Source of the DNA: Stentor coeruleus
Lineage: Eukaryota > Ciliophora > Heterotrichea > Heterotrichida > Stentoridae
Length of the DNA stretch: 64,000 nucleotides
Direction: 5' to 3'
NCBI GenBank assembly: GCA_001970955.1
Contig: MPUH01000313.1
Coordinates: 1-64,000, forward strand
Of the stretch, positions 1 through 9,002 are shown one piece after another; within the stretch, counting starts at the first letter, position 1, and every line of letters starts with the position of its first letter. The notes beneath the pieces are model-generated. The model was not told the origin of the DNA and made no database searches. It saw nothing but the letters and a program-made list of their open reading frames with translations. The position numbers and the translations under genes were made by a program.

Positions 1-84
1 ATTNATCAGAGAATGCAGTAAATCATTCTTAATCTAAAAAAAAACTAGCATAATTACTTATAAAAAGTCAATAAGATTATATCA

Positions 85-1425
85 TTATCGAGTTATCAAT
101 CGACGATTTGCATATCTCTCTTCCAAAAAAGCTGTAATATCATTCATACCAAAAACCCTGGCCAAAGATTTCTGCGAACTAACCTGAATAGCAGTACTAA
201 TTCTTGGTAGCGAACTATTTTTAAAACACGTAAAACCTTTAGTACTTTTTGCAGTTGAAACCCTATCTCCAATACTCATATTAGTTAAATCTCTTCTTTT
301 ATTAGTCTTACTAGGATCCAAAGGAAGCATTCTAAAATTTTCATTACTTTGAGGTCTTGGCATAGCTCCACTATTTTTACATTCACTAGCATATTCTAAA
401 AAGCATACATCGCATACAAGTGTTTGTTTACTTAAAAACAAAGGATTATGTTTAAGTTTTTCATATTCAGCTTGATTCATTTGTGTATGTATCCTTTGAA
501 TCAAATCAGGCATTTCTGAGTTTCTATTTACTGACAATATCATTCTATATGAAATTTCACACATTTTATCAGCTTCCATTGGTTGAGAACAATTGCGACA
601 AAGAACTGTTTTCTGTAAAGCCATAGCGCTTTGTGGGGTTAAAGAAAACTTTTTTGTATTTACTGTTTCAGGTAGATGGATATCTGAATTAATTACTATA
701 GGTTCTGATATCATATCATTAGAACGTCTTATAGAACATGATCGTATTAGCCATAAAGTATCGTTTTTTGATTGTTTGAAATGTAAAACCATCCTATTTA
801 TCGGCATTCTTCCTAATGATACTCTGTTTATATGTTCAACAAGTTTATTTATTATAGTCTGCATATATGATTTCAATTCTTTACTACAAATTTGTCTACT
901 TGTGCTATGAAATTCTTCTCCTTCAAAAGTTACAGCACGTTCATAGATATCATATCGCACATCATAAAGGTCTTTTAAATTTTCTCTTAATTCAAATAAA
1001 CATACTTGAGGCGTCCAGATCATTTGAATTAAAGTGTTTTTTTCACCTTTAGGGTCGATGAATTTCTGTAAAATCCCTTCTTCAGCTTTTTTTCTATAGT
1101 GCAAGAAATGCTTAAAATCATCAGTATTTAAAAACTCTACTATACGAGTTTTAGCTTCTATATATAAATACCAGGCTACAATGCCTGATCGGGAAACGTT
1201 TTTTAAAAATGATTTTTCAATGTGTTGGATTTTTAGCTTGTCTTTTGCTCGTTTTTTTATCGACCCATCTAATGATGTGAAATACCAAGATCGTGGCTGT
1301 TGGTATTTGTATATTATAGTATCAGGTATAGAAAATCCTCTGACTCCTGTATCTTGAGGAGTTTTTGTCCAAATGTATTGATATATTATGTCTAAAAGTC
1401 CATCACCGTCGAAACTTATTGCCAT
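85..1425 (-). CDS. Conserved-looking protein with two CxxC pairs, unidentified
   Basis: Uninterrupted 446-residue frame from ATG (MAISFDGDG) to TAA. The N-terminal two thirds looks like a globular alpha/beta fold rich in aromatic residues. Around residues 277-280 there is CRNC and around 338-341 CDVC, so four cysteines could bind one zinc ion, with about 58 residues between the pairs. The last 90 residues are basic and Ser/Thr-rich, probably disordered. No signal peptide or membrane segment is visible. The downstream neighbour on the same strand lies left of the window edge; the upstream one starts 75 bp away. I do not recognise the family. The frame is certainly coding (codon use like its neighbours), but no function is proposed. 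Confidence 0.85.
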   Translation of the reverse strand: MAISFDGDGLLDIIYQYIWTKTPQDTGVRGFSIPDTIIYKYQQPRSWYFTSLDGSIKKRAKDKLKIQHIEKSFLKNVSRSGIVAWYLYIEAKTRIVEFLNTDDFKHFLHYRKKAEEGILQKFIDPKGEKNTLIQMIWTPQVCLFELRENLKDLYDVRYDIYERAVTFEGEEFHSTSRQICSKELKSYMQTIINKLVEHINRVSLGRMPINRMVLHFKQSKNDTLWLIRSCSIRRSNDMISEPIVINSDIHLPETVNTKKFSLTPQSAMALQKTVLCRNCSQPMEADKMCEISYRMILSVNRNSEMPDLIQRIHTQMNQAEYEKLKHNPLFLSKQTLVCDVCFLEYASECKNSGAMPRPQSNENFRMLPLDPSKTNKRRDLTNMSIGDRVSTAKSTKGFTCFKNSSLPRISTAIQVSSQKSLARVFGMNDITAFLEERYANRRLITR

Positions 1426-1499
1426 TTATTAGTGCTTTTATACTTTCTAATTAGTTTATGCTTCTAGTTTAATTTTTTTAATTCAATATTGGCGAGTCC

Positions 1500-2087
1500 T
1501 TAGTTTCTTTTAAAGAAGTTTAAAAAACCTAATCGACTAGTCTCTGGTTTTGGTAGAGTTTTATGGCTTGATATCACTGGAGGAGGCATTGAGTATATTT
1601 TAGAGACGTTTTGTTTGCTAGCCGCAGCTCCGGTAGGAGGTCGATTTTTCTTTATCTTCTCTAGTTCCCTTTGTACAGCATCAAGTTTTTTGTTTAGCAC
1701 AGAAAGCGTAGTCTCTTGGCCTTGATATTTTTCTTGAGTATCAGCCAACAGTTCTTTACAACTATTGCTTTTTCTCTGCTCCTCTAAAAGTTTCTGTTCC
1801 GTAAAATCATTATATGTTTTTAATTCCTGAAGCTTAGCTGGATCATTAAGCTGATTAGTTGACATAAACTTCTTTTCAATAGCCCTATCTCTCTCATAAG
1901 TAATATTTCTAATACTTTCTTCAAGTTCTTTTTTTTCAGAAGTAAGAGCCTTTCTTTCAGCTTCTTGGATTTCCAAGCTTTCTTTAGCAGTTTTTAGATG
2001 AATTTTGATTTTTAGAAACTCTTGTATCAATTTTGACCTGATTTTCAATTACCTATAATTTGAGTCAAACTCTTCCTGTGCAGACAT
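1500..2087 (-). CDS. Small coiled-coil protein, one 15-nt intron
   Basis: Two exons, 2087-2053 and 2037-1500, give 190 residues. The intron at 2052-2038 reads GTAATTGAAAATCAG. Splicing joins the ATG-containing exon (MSAQEEFDSNY) to the long frame; without it there is no ATG start. The bulk is heptad-rich coiled coil (about residues 15-130), followed by a Pro-rich linker (RPPTGAAA) and a short basic tail ending FLNFFKRN. It starts 32 bp from the divergent neighbour, so the two must share a very small promoter region. Function unknown; a cytoskeletal role is only inference. Confidence 0.85.
2038..2052 (-). other. 15-nt spliceosomal intron
   Basis: Reads GTAATTGAAAATCAG on the minus strand, with A at position 10. 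Removing it restores an ATG start for the coiled-coil gene; unspliced RNA meets a TAA at once. Confidence 0.85.
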
Positions 2088-2119
2088 ATTATATTCATAT
2101 AAATTCAAATTACAGTTAA

Positions 2120-2812
2120 ATGTCTGAAGAAATAGTCGATCACTCAAAATTCACTGAAGCCAAGTCTCTACGCAAACAAGCTGAAGAAGACGCTAAGTTA
2201 CTAGCAAACCGAATAGCTTTGCTTAAAGCTGAAGAGGCCAAGGCTCTTAAAAAGATAGAAGAGACTCGGAAGAAGGCTATGGAAATCCTCCAATCCCGCC
2301 AAAGGCTCCAAGAAGAACAAAAACGTAAAGAAGAGCTTAGATTAGCAAAAGAACAAGAAGAACAACTAAAACTTCAAGAACTCAAAAATCAAAAGTATAC
2401 CGAACGACAAAACAAAGAACAGAAAAAACAAGACTTTAAAGCTAAGGTTTACACTGATGCACAGAATATTAAACAGTTACAACTTGAGAATCTTGAAATT
2501 ATTGAACAAAAACGTCTTGAAGAAATTCAATCGAAAATAGCGGCTAAACAAGAAATTCAAAGACAAAAGTCAAGGGCAGAAGAAAGAAGAAAAAGAATGG
2601 AACTGGAAAAAAAAGCACAGATGAAAATGGAACTTGAAAGGAAAATTGAAGAAGAAAACCGTATTCGAAGAGAAAAGGAAGAAATGGTAGCTAGAATGGA
2701 ACAGGAGGAACTTGAGCTTATTCAAAGGTTGCAGAATACCCAACTTCTTCAACAGTCGGTATTTGAAGATTTGGAAGCTGCTATGGGGGTTACTGAGCTT
2801 CGAGATTCTTAA
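2120..2812 (+). CDS. Glu/Lys/Arg-rich coiled-coil protein
   Basis: Single 230-residue frame, ATG to TAA. Almost the whole chain is a charged alpha helix with runs such as KIEETRKKA and RKRMELEKKAQMK; only the N-terminal 12 and C-terminal 20 residues look non-helical. There are no cysteine motifs, signal peptide or membrane segment. Length and composition resemble many ciliary or basal-body structural proteins of ciliates, but low-complexity helices like this cannot be assigned to a family by eye. Divergent from the preceding gene with 32 bp between start codons. Confidence 0.85.
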   Translation: MSEEIVDHSKFTEAKSLRKQAEEDAKLLANRIALLKAEEAKALKKIEETRKKAMEILQSRQRLQEEQKRKEELRLAKEQEEQLKLQELKNQKYTERQNKEQKKQDFKAKVYTDAQNIKQLQLENLEIIEQKRLEEIQSKIAAKQEIQRQKSRAEERRKRMELEKKAQMKMELERKIEEENRIRREKEEMVARMEQEELELIQRLQNTQLLQQSVFEDLEAAMGVTELRDS

Positions 2813-3479
2813 ATAGACTTTTAAATTATTCAATTTAGATAGAAGTTCGAGAATATAAAGATGATTAAGTATTAAATTTATACATTTTTTGAATATGAAG
2901 CTTTTCAATCATAAATAGGAGGTTGTATGATTTTTTGCAATTTGAGGGATGAATTTAGATAGTGTATATTAGTTGTGAAATTTATATTTTTATGATAGGA
3001 TATATGATAGAAAATAAAAAAAGATATGCTGAATTATTAAAGTTTTTTATATATGCACTATAATAAATTATGAAGATTTTTATTGTGCTTTTTGATTTTT
3101 TATAAGTTTTTGTGTGTATTAATATATTGGATTGAATTGGTTATATTATTTATTAATCATCTTATAAACTACGCCAAAAGAGATTAAGTATGTGTTTGCA
3201 AATATAGGAGTTAGTGATAGTAGTATATACATTTTTCGAAGTGAACTCACTTTGCACGATTTTTTTATTATGTGAAATTATGGTTAACCAAATTTATATG
3301 AGAAAAAAAGATAAAATAACGCTATAAAGATATTGATGCTATTTACTGGTCTTGAAATAACCTGTGCTCACTCAAGTACTTGCAAANTATGTGAAATTAT
3401 GGTTAACCAAATTTATATGAGAAAAAGAGATAAAATAACGATATAAAGATATTGATGCTATTTACTGGTCTTGAAATAA
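2813..3479. other. AT-rich gap with contig join
   Basis: No gene seen. It contains the contig-joining N at 3387 with a 118-bp near-identical block on each side (3269-3386 and 3388-3505, two mismatches). The doubling is probably an assembly artefact. Confidence 0.7.
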
Positions 3480-3737
3480 CCTGTGCTCACTCAAGTACTT
3501 GCAAACTTAACTCTTATCCGTTTTGTCAATCAACGCTTAGATCAAGCTAATTTCGCTCCATTAGTTACCCAAGTTTCAGCACTTGCCACTGATTATCAGA
3601 ACCTCTCAGGAAAAGTGGAGAAAGAAAAACCTTATCTTAATTTTTATACACACATATACTTTGATTTTATGATGGTCTTTCTAAAGAAACCCCTTCTTGA
3701 AGTTCCGTATTTATTGAAAACTTTTTTTTCTAAATAG
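3480..3737 (+). pseudogene. Probable gene fragment next to a contig join
   Basis: An 85-codon open frame without an ATG at its beginning; it opens just after a TAA inside the sequence duplicated at the contig join. The first 50 residues have normal coding composition (for example FVNQRLDQANF and VSALATDYQNL). From 3628 the frame runs into a 35-bp AT-rich block that occurs again at 3766-3800 in the noncoding leader of the next gene. I read this as the leftover of a coding exon fused to noncoding DNA, or as the end of a gene whose start is lost in the gap at 3387. Family not recognised. Confidence 0.35.
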
Positions 3738-3839
3738 TGTTCTTATGTAAAAATTCTTTATCTATAACCTTATCTTAATTTTTATACACACATATACTTT
3801 CTCAATTCAAGTTAATCTATACATAAGCGAAATATATAA

Positions 3840-4535
3840 ATGGCATCAATTATCTATTCAGTCATCGCTTCCGATTCCAATCCAACACCATTAGCTGAAG
3901 CTTCTCTTGCAGAAGGAAATTTTGGCATGTTAGCCTTAAAGCTCCTAACAAAAATCAAGAAAAATTCTTCAGCATCTTACGTCTATGAAAACAAGTACAT
4001 ATTTCATTACAACAACGAAAATGATGTAACTTTTCTTTGCATGACAGATGCAGCTTTCCACAATCGTACAGCCTATGCTTATCTCTTTGACATAAAAGAC
4101 AAATTCTTCGAAAAATTTGGAACTAATGTGAAAAACCTTGGTGGATACGGCGCTAATCGAGAATTCATGGATCTCATGAAAGCCAAAATGAATTTCTATA
4201 ATAGTGATCAAGGCGGTACAGATAAGTTGAAGACAGTCAGAGAGAATATTGAAAAAACTAAAGATATCATGATTGAGAATATAGATAAAGTTTTAGCAAG
4301 AGGCGAAAAAATTGAGCTTTTGGTAAATAAAACCCAACAACTTAGTGACAGTTCAGTTAGTATGCGAAAAACTGTAAAAGAAATTTAGGCAACAAAAGTA
4401 AAAAGAGTCATGTGGTGGAAGAACACTAAGCTAACAGTAATATTGGTTTTGATTATTATCGTAATTGTTATTCAGGCGATATTAATTATTATCATTATGT
4501 TTTCTTGTGGTGGACCAAGCTTTAGTAAATGCTAG
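3840..4535 (+). CDS. VAMP7: Longin-type R-SNARE, VAMP7-like
   Basis: Exons 3840-4373 and 4389-4535, 226 residues. A longin domain occupies about residues 1-120 (MASIIYSVIAS start, LCMTDAAFHNR, AYLFDIKDKF). A SNARE motif follows with the central zero-layer Arg in KVLARGEKIELL. A membrane-proximal VKRVMWWKN and a single hydrophobic anchor lie near the C terminus. Without splicing of GTAAAAGAAATTTAG (4374-4388) the frame stops inside the SNARE helix and loses its anchor, so the intron is certain. R-SNAREs of this type sit on late-endosomal, lysosomal or secretory vesicles and pair with Q-SNAREs for fusion; several paralogues usually exist in ciliates, so the symbol means family only. Confidence 0.93.
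4374..4388 (+). other. 15-nt spliceosomal intron
   Basis: GTAAAAGAAATTTAG, A at position 10. Removal restores the end of the SNARE helix and the transmembrane anchor. Confidence 0.95.
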
Positions 4536-4657
4536 GTGATTAAAGCTAATTAGATATTTTATTTCTGGAGTTTTATGTATAAAAAACTAAATAGTTGGCA
4601 TATTAAAATGGTAAGCAACCATAACACAAGTTTCTATTATAACTTAGCTTAGTTAAA

Positions 4658-5080
4658 TTAAAAAAGACCTCTACTTTCAAGGTCCACAAAGATTGGAGCC
4701 TTGTGTAAATCTTCAGAACCTTTCCTAGAGGCTTTATTACTGGGATTAGGCGAACTCTCAGCTGTTTCTGGAGAGATTTCGCGGTGGCTATATTGGCATC
4801 TACTACCATTCAAGCAATACCCTAATTCAAAAAAATTCTTACATTTCACTTGCTTTAGAGTAGATAAATGGTTTTTGTCTCTTAGCTCTTCAAGACTATG
4901 TGCAAAGAAACATTTATCTCCGTATTCACAGAATCCTGCTTCAAGATTCCTGCAAAATTCGGTCTTAAATTTAGCTTGTATATCTTGTTTGCTAACAAAC
5001 TGATCTTTAGTATTCATTCTAAAGCTGAAATCATTTCTTTGAATATCTTTTCTTTGCATTTTGACACCAATATGGCTCAT
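4658..5080 (-). CDS. Tandem CCCH zinc-finger protein
   Basis: 140 residues, ATG to TAA. Two CCCH fingers lie at about residues 43-64 (EFCRNLEAGFC, then YGDKC and FFAH) and 79-100 (KCKNFFELGYC, NGSRC, YSH). Spacings are CX7CX5CX3H and CX8CX5CX3H. The first finger is preceded by KTE, as in the TTP/ZFP36 and yeast Cth families. Proteins of that family bind AU-rich RNA and promote decay. The first finger has one residue fewer than the usual CX8C. The tail is Ser/Pro-rich. RNA binding is inferred from family; the target is unknown. Confidence 0.85.
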   Translation of the reverse strand: MSHIGVKMQRKDIQRNDFSFRMNTKDQFVSKQDIQAKFKTEFCRNLEAGFCEYGDKCFFAHSLEELRDKNHLSTLKQVKCKNFFELGYCLNGSRCQYSHREISPETAESSPNPSNKASRKGSEDLHKAPIFVDLESRGLF

Positions 5081-5859
5081 ATTAATTATATTATACCAAA
5101 TCTAATAACTAACGATGAGAGTTGTTTTCTGCCATTATCTAAATTAATTGGCATCCAAGTTTTTTTTTTGGGAAAAATGTATTTTTGAAAAGCTGATTTG
5201 TTTGGATTATTGATAAGATTGTGAAAGGATTATTAGGAGAAATATTAAGGGGAATATGTGAGGATTGAAATGCGATATTTTATTTGGTGATTTAGCATGA
5301 TTTGATTTGAAAACTTTAGATTTTATTAGTATTGAATATTTTAGGCTGGTATAAGTGAAGTTTATATTAAAGAATTTATCAAATGCTAATTACTAATAGA
5401 AATTAAAGCTCAAATACTCATAATAATTGTATTTTAAGTCAAAGATTAGATAAGAGTATATGTGTAGGATTGGTTTAAAGCATCCACCATGCACCTTAAT
5501 TTTCTTTAAAAAATGTATTTAATCTAGGCTACAATTTTATGTTGTGATTTTTCTAAGTGCCCAATTCAGTATTTAAATCTTTTATTACATAGAGTAACAT
5601 AATTTTTATTATAATCCAAATCATGTAATTTATTAATTTCCTAATATTAGTATCTAAAAATTAATTCCACTTATAATATCTAATTCAAAACATAAAACCT
5701 AAATACTCTTTACAAACCTCTTAAAAAATCATTTATCATACATAATCTATATTAAAAAATCATAAAAATCATAAAACACACTATAAAAAATTCGCTAATT
5801 TTCCTTATAATCAACAAAATCAACAATATAAATTCACAATTTTAAATCCCGTTTCTTAA
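5081..5859. other. AT-rich intergenic region
   Basis: No gene, repeat or RNA recognised between a divergent start on the left and a stop on the right. Confidence 0.6.
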
Positions 5860-6666
5860 TTAATCAGTGCGATAATAATCTCTGATTTTATTTTTTGAAC
5901 CAATAACAGGAAAGCTAGGGACCACCTTAGGACTATGCCTCGTAAACTTTGGCTGTTGATAAGCAGGTAGACTCGCAAAATTAACAACAAGTTTACTTAA
6001 GCTTTTAGTCACAGGAAACACATCATTCCGACTTATCACAGGGACAGATTCCGAAAATTTCAGCGACCTAGGTGAATTTTCCCCTCTTTTAAACTTAACC
6101 AACGGCTGATAAAGTTCACTATCTAATATTTTTTGTTCTTCAATCTGATAATTAATCTTTTCTTGTACTTCAAGATCCCTTCTATACTCCTCAGAATGTT
6201 TAAAATGATTAGTTCGCTCATATAAAGCATTTTGACGCATAGAATTCAATTGCTTCAATCGACTTTTTATCTCTTTTTCTTTAGCAATTGCTTCTTGAAT
6301 CCGAGCTCTTTCTTTATCTTCAAGTTGTTTATCTATATTTCTATAATGCTCTTTGAATAAATGATTACTGATTTCTGGATTGAATACTGAAGTGTTAACA
6401 ATTTCTTTAGATTCACGAATACTATATTGAGGGATTTCTTGAGATGAACTAAGTTTGGTTTGAAGTTCTTGGATTTTGTTTTCTTGTCTTTCTAGGACTT
6501 TTTTTAATTCTTGGATATATGGTTCATTAAGAGGGTTTTTTGCGATTAAAATTTCCCCGGAAGGATTTCTTGCATGTTTTGGCTGAGGAATTTGACTGTA
6601 ATAAGTTGGAGATTCAGAGTTTTTGGATAAATTATAGAACCTCTTTCCGGTTGTTAGAACTGACAT
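5860..6666 (-). CDS. Coiled-coil protein, unidentified
   Basis: 268 residues from ATG at 6666 (MSVLTTGKRFYN). The open frame runs further upstream, but that part overlaps the divergent neighbour and has noncoding composition, so the ATG 33 bp from the neighbour's start is preferred. A coiled coil spans about residues 50-80, and a charged helix 110-185 contains ERARIQEAIAKEKEI. The C-terminal third is basic and Ser/Pro-rich with several short SP and TR motifs. Resembles ciliary structural proteins in composition only; function unknown. Confidence 0.8.
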   Translation of the reverse strand: MSVLTTGKRFYNLSKNSESPTYYSQIPQPKHARNPSGEILIAKNPLNEPYIQELKKVLERQENKIQELQTKLSSSQEIPQYSIRESKEIVNTSVFNPEISNHLFKEHYRNIDKQLEDKERARIQEAIAKEKEIKSRLKQLNSMRQNALYERTNHFKHSEEYRRDLEVQEKINYQIEEQKILDSELYQPLVKFKRGENSPRSLKFSESVPVISRNDVFPVTKSLSKLVVNFASLPAYQQPKFTRHSPKVVPSFPVIGSKNKIRDYYRTD

Positions 6667-6699
6667 TATTTTATATCCAAGGTTTATTTTACAATTGAT

Positions 6700-7743
6700 A
6701 TGATAATTGATGATACTTATGGGATTAAAGAAAACGTTGAAGAAATACCCCCAATGCCTGCTGAAATAGAAAAAAACCAAATAGCACTTTTGTCTCAGAA
6801 GTCGGGGTGGCTTAAAAAACAATCTAATGGAATTATTAAGAATTGGTCTTATAGGTACTTCGCTTTAGATGGATATAAACTTTACTACTTTAAACTTCCA
6901 TCTGACAAAATCCCAAAAGGTGTAATCAACTTTAACCAAATCTCAATAGACATGATAGCGAAACCAAGAGACTCACCAAAACAAATAACCCTCAAACCAG
7001 TGAATTCAACTGAATCAATACTATTAAAAAGTTCTTTACGATCAGAACTTTCTGAATGGGCTTCAATTCTTTATCATACAATTCTCACATCTCGTGGTAA
7101 GCAAAAAAAGTTAGCCGGACTCGGTAAAAAAGGTAAATTTTGGAAACATGAAAGAATTTCAAATAGTGAATTTATTGATCAAGCTGATACAGGAGATATA
7201 TTATTATTTAGAAGTCAAGATATAAGTTCAACAATTACAAGAGGTCTTATTGGTAGCAAATATGATCATGTAGCTTTTATTATAAAATATGTATCAGGTA
7301 AAATTGGGATTTTAGAAGCTACAACTGCAGATGGAGTCGGTATTGTTCTTTGGAGTCATTATTTAGCTCATGATTGGCATACTTTATCTGAAAGAATCAT
7401 GTATAGACAACTTCAGGTTGAGAGGACTGATGAAATGATGATGAAACTTGAAGAATTTGTTAAAAAAGTTGAAGGGAAAAAATTTAAAATTTCTCCAGTT
7501 AAACTGTTGCAAAGGTCGAGCAGGGAAATGCCTGGGGAAGAAGATTCGTTTTTTTGTTCAGAACTTGTTGCTTCAGCTTATAAAGCTATGGGATTAATAA
7601 ACCAGGATATTCCAGCTTCTGCCTACTGGCCTGGGGATTTTAGCTGTGATAAAAATCTGGATTTGATTGGTGCTATGCTTTCTAGAGAAATACTTATTGA
7701 TTTTGATTTAGAACCCAATACTAACAGTTTTTTGAGTAGTTAG
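6700..7743 (+). CDS. PH domain fused to YiiX-like permuted NlpC/P60 (papain-fold) domain
   Basis: 347 residues. A pleckstrin-homology domain occupies about residues 32-130 (SGWLKKQSNGIIKNWSYRYF, typical first strands; ending SELSEWASILYHTI, with the conserved Trp of the last helix). Residues about 160-330 match the circularly permuted NlpC/P60 fold of the YiiX type: GDILLFRS, the catalytic His in KYDHVAFI, and the nucleophilic Cys in FFCSELVASAYKAMG near the end. In permuted members His precedes Cys, as here. Such enzymes act as amidases, thioesterases or acyltransferases. The PH domain suggests recruitment to a phosphoinositide membrane. Substrate unknown. Start codon lies 33 bp from the divergent neighbour. 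Confidence 0.88.
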   Translation: MIIDDTYGIKENVEEIPPMPAEIEKNQIALLSQKSGWLKKQSNGIIKNWSYRYFALDGYKLYYFKLPSDKIPKGVINFNQISIDMIAKPRDSPKQITLKPVNSTESILLKSSLRSELSEWASILYHTILTSRGKQKKLAGLGKKGKFWKHERISNSEFIDQADTGDILLFRSQDISSTITRGLIGSKYDHVAFIIKYVSGKIGILEATTADGVGIVLWSHYLAHDWHTLSERIMYRQLQVERTDEMMMKLEEFVKKVEGKKFKISPVKLLQRSSREMPGEEDSFFCSELVASAYKAMGLINQDIPASAYWPGDFSCDKNLDLIGAMLSREILIDFDLEPNTNSFLSS

Positions 7744-8237
7744 AAAGATAATAATTATAGCATAATAAAGTATTAGTTTTATTATAGGTTTAATTAAATT
7801 ATCTAAATAACTTTAATTCAAACTTGCTATGTTGATTTATGTACACATACAATATTTCAATTCATCAAGTAATTCTTAATATACCCTAATTAGTTAGGAA
7901 TTATCGCTTTACTATTATCCAAGCCTTGTAATATACCCTAATAATTCATCAAAACTAAATATATTTAAAAAACTAAACCTACACAAAAAATCCAAACATA
8001 TTTTTCACAATAAACCAAAACAAATTTCTCCCAAAATACCAAAAATTTTATCTTCAAAACCCAAACGCATTAATCCTAACACCCACTATTCCCTTCAAAC
8101 CTCATCTCAAATCCTCTATCATTACCATCTCTCTTCAAACATCAATAAAAAGACAAAACCTCAACTTTTCTCATTTAAATCAATAACAATCATCCCAGCC
8201 ATTCTAATTGGAATTTAATTTAAATCAAATAATAAAA
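7744..8237. other. AT-rich intergenic region
   Basis: No gene seen. Two similar ATACCCTAAT stretches (about 7881 and 7932) lie on the + strand, but these are not telomere-like runs. The last 200 bp before the next gene is a C/A-rich, G-poor leader. Confidence 0.5.
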
Positions 8238-9002
8238 ATGAAATCATATTCCGACCTAATTCAAGAGGTTTACAGAGAAATAAACAATCTTAGAACCGAT
8301 CCAACTACATTCAGCTCTCGTTTCGAAGCAGAACTCACAGCATTTAAAGCAAATAACGCAAAACACCGTAAGGGAGCAGTACCTGTGATGACTCGTGAAG
8401 GTATGAATGCGGCTGAAGAAGCACTAGCAGCAATAAAAAAAGCGACTCCTCTTGAAAACCTTCACTGGTCCGAAGGTTTGGCTCATGCAGCACAAGCTCA
8501 TTGTAATGATACAGGTGCTTTAGGGATAGTGGGCCATATAGGTAGTCGTGAGAATACTTTACAAGACCGCTTAGAAAAATTTGGTAAATGGAGTGACTGC
8601 ATAGCAGAAGCTTTAGATTATGGCTCAGTTGATGGCTTTGAAGTAGTTTTAAGTTTCCTAGTTGATGATGGGCTTAAGACTAGACCTCATAGAAATGCAC
8701 TGTTAAACCCTAGATTCAAAAGGATTGGAGTAGGTATGGGTCCTCATAGTGAATATAAAACAGTTGCCTCGGTTGTTTTTGCTGGAGAGTTTACAGATAA
8801 AGATGAAATTGAACCTGTAGAAGTGCCAACTGGAGGCATAAGCACAATAAATGAGGTTGAAAATTGGCTTGAAGGAGCTATTAAGATGACCTGTGAGATC
8901 AGAAGTGAAACAGAAAACGGTGTCACTATAAAGAAAATCAAAAAGTATTGGGAAATGGGAGATGGTAGCACTCAGATTACTGAAGAAGTGATTGATACGT
9001 AG
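8238..9002 (+). CDS. CAP/SCP-domain protein
   Basis: 254 residues starting MKSYSDLIQEVYREIN. An in-frame TTG upstream is not used as a start here. The CAP (SCP/PR-1) fold covers about residues 5-190. The first helix carries the REINNLRTDP motif. HWSEGLAHAAQAHCNDTG supplies a CAP-cavity His, GHIGSR follows, then a core CIAEAL with a conserved Glu, and RFKRIGVGMG near the end. No signal peptide is visible, unlike most CAP proteins, so it may be cytosolic or exported another way. The C-terminal 60 residues are an extra domain with acidic residues and ITEEV. Family members bind sterols or act in secretion; the role here is unknown. Confidence 0.87.
   Translation: MKSYSDLIQEVYREINNLRTDPTTFSSRFEAELTAFKANNAKHRKGAVPVMTREGMNAAEEALAAIKKATPLENLHWSEGLAHAAQAHCNDTGALGIVGHIGSRENTLQDRLEKFGKWSDCIAEALDYGSVDGFEVVLSFLVDDGLKTRPHRNALLNPRFKRIGVGMGPHSEYKTVASVVFAGEFTDKDEIEPVEVPTGGISTINEVENWLEGAIKMTCEIRSETENGVTIKKIKKYWEMGDGSTQITEEVIDT

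Noticed and set aside
2835-2860. GTTCGAG-like sequence as a tRNA B box.
   Set aside because: No acceptor stem or A box nearby; no tRNA cloverleaf could be drawn there or elsewhere.
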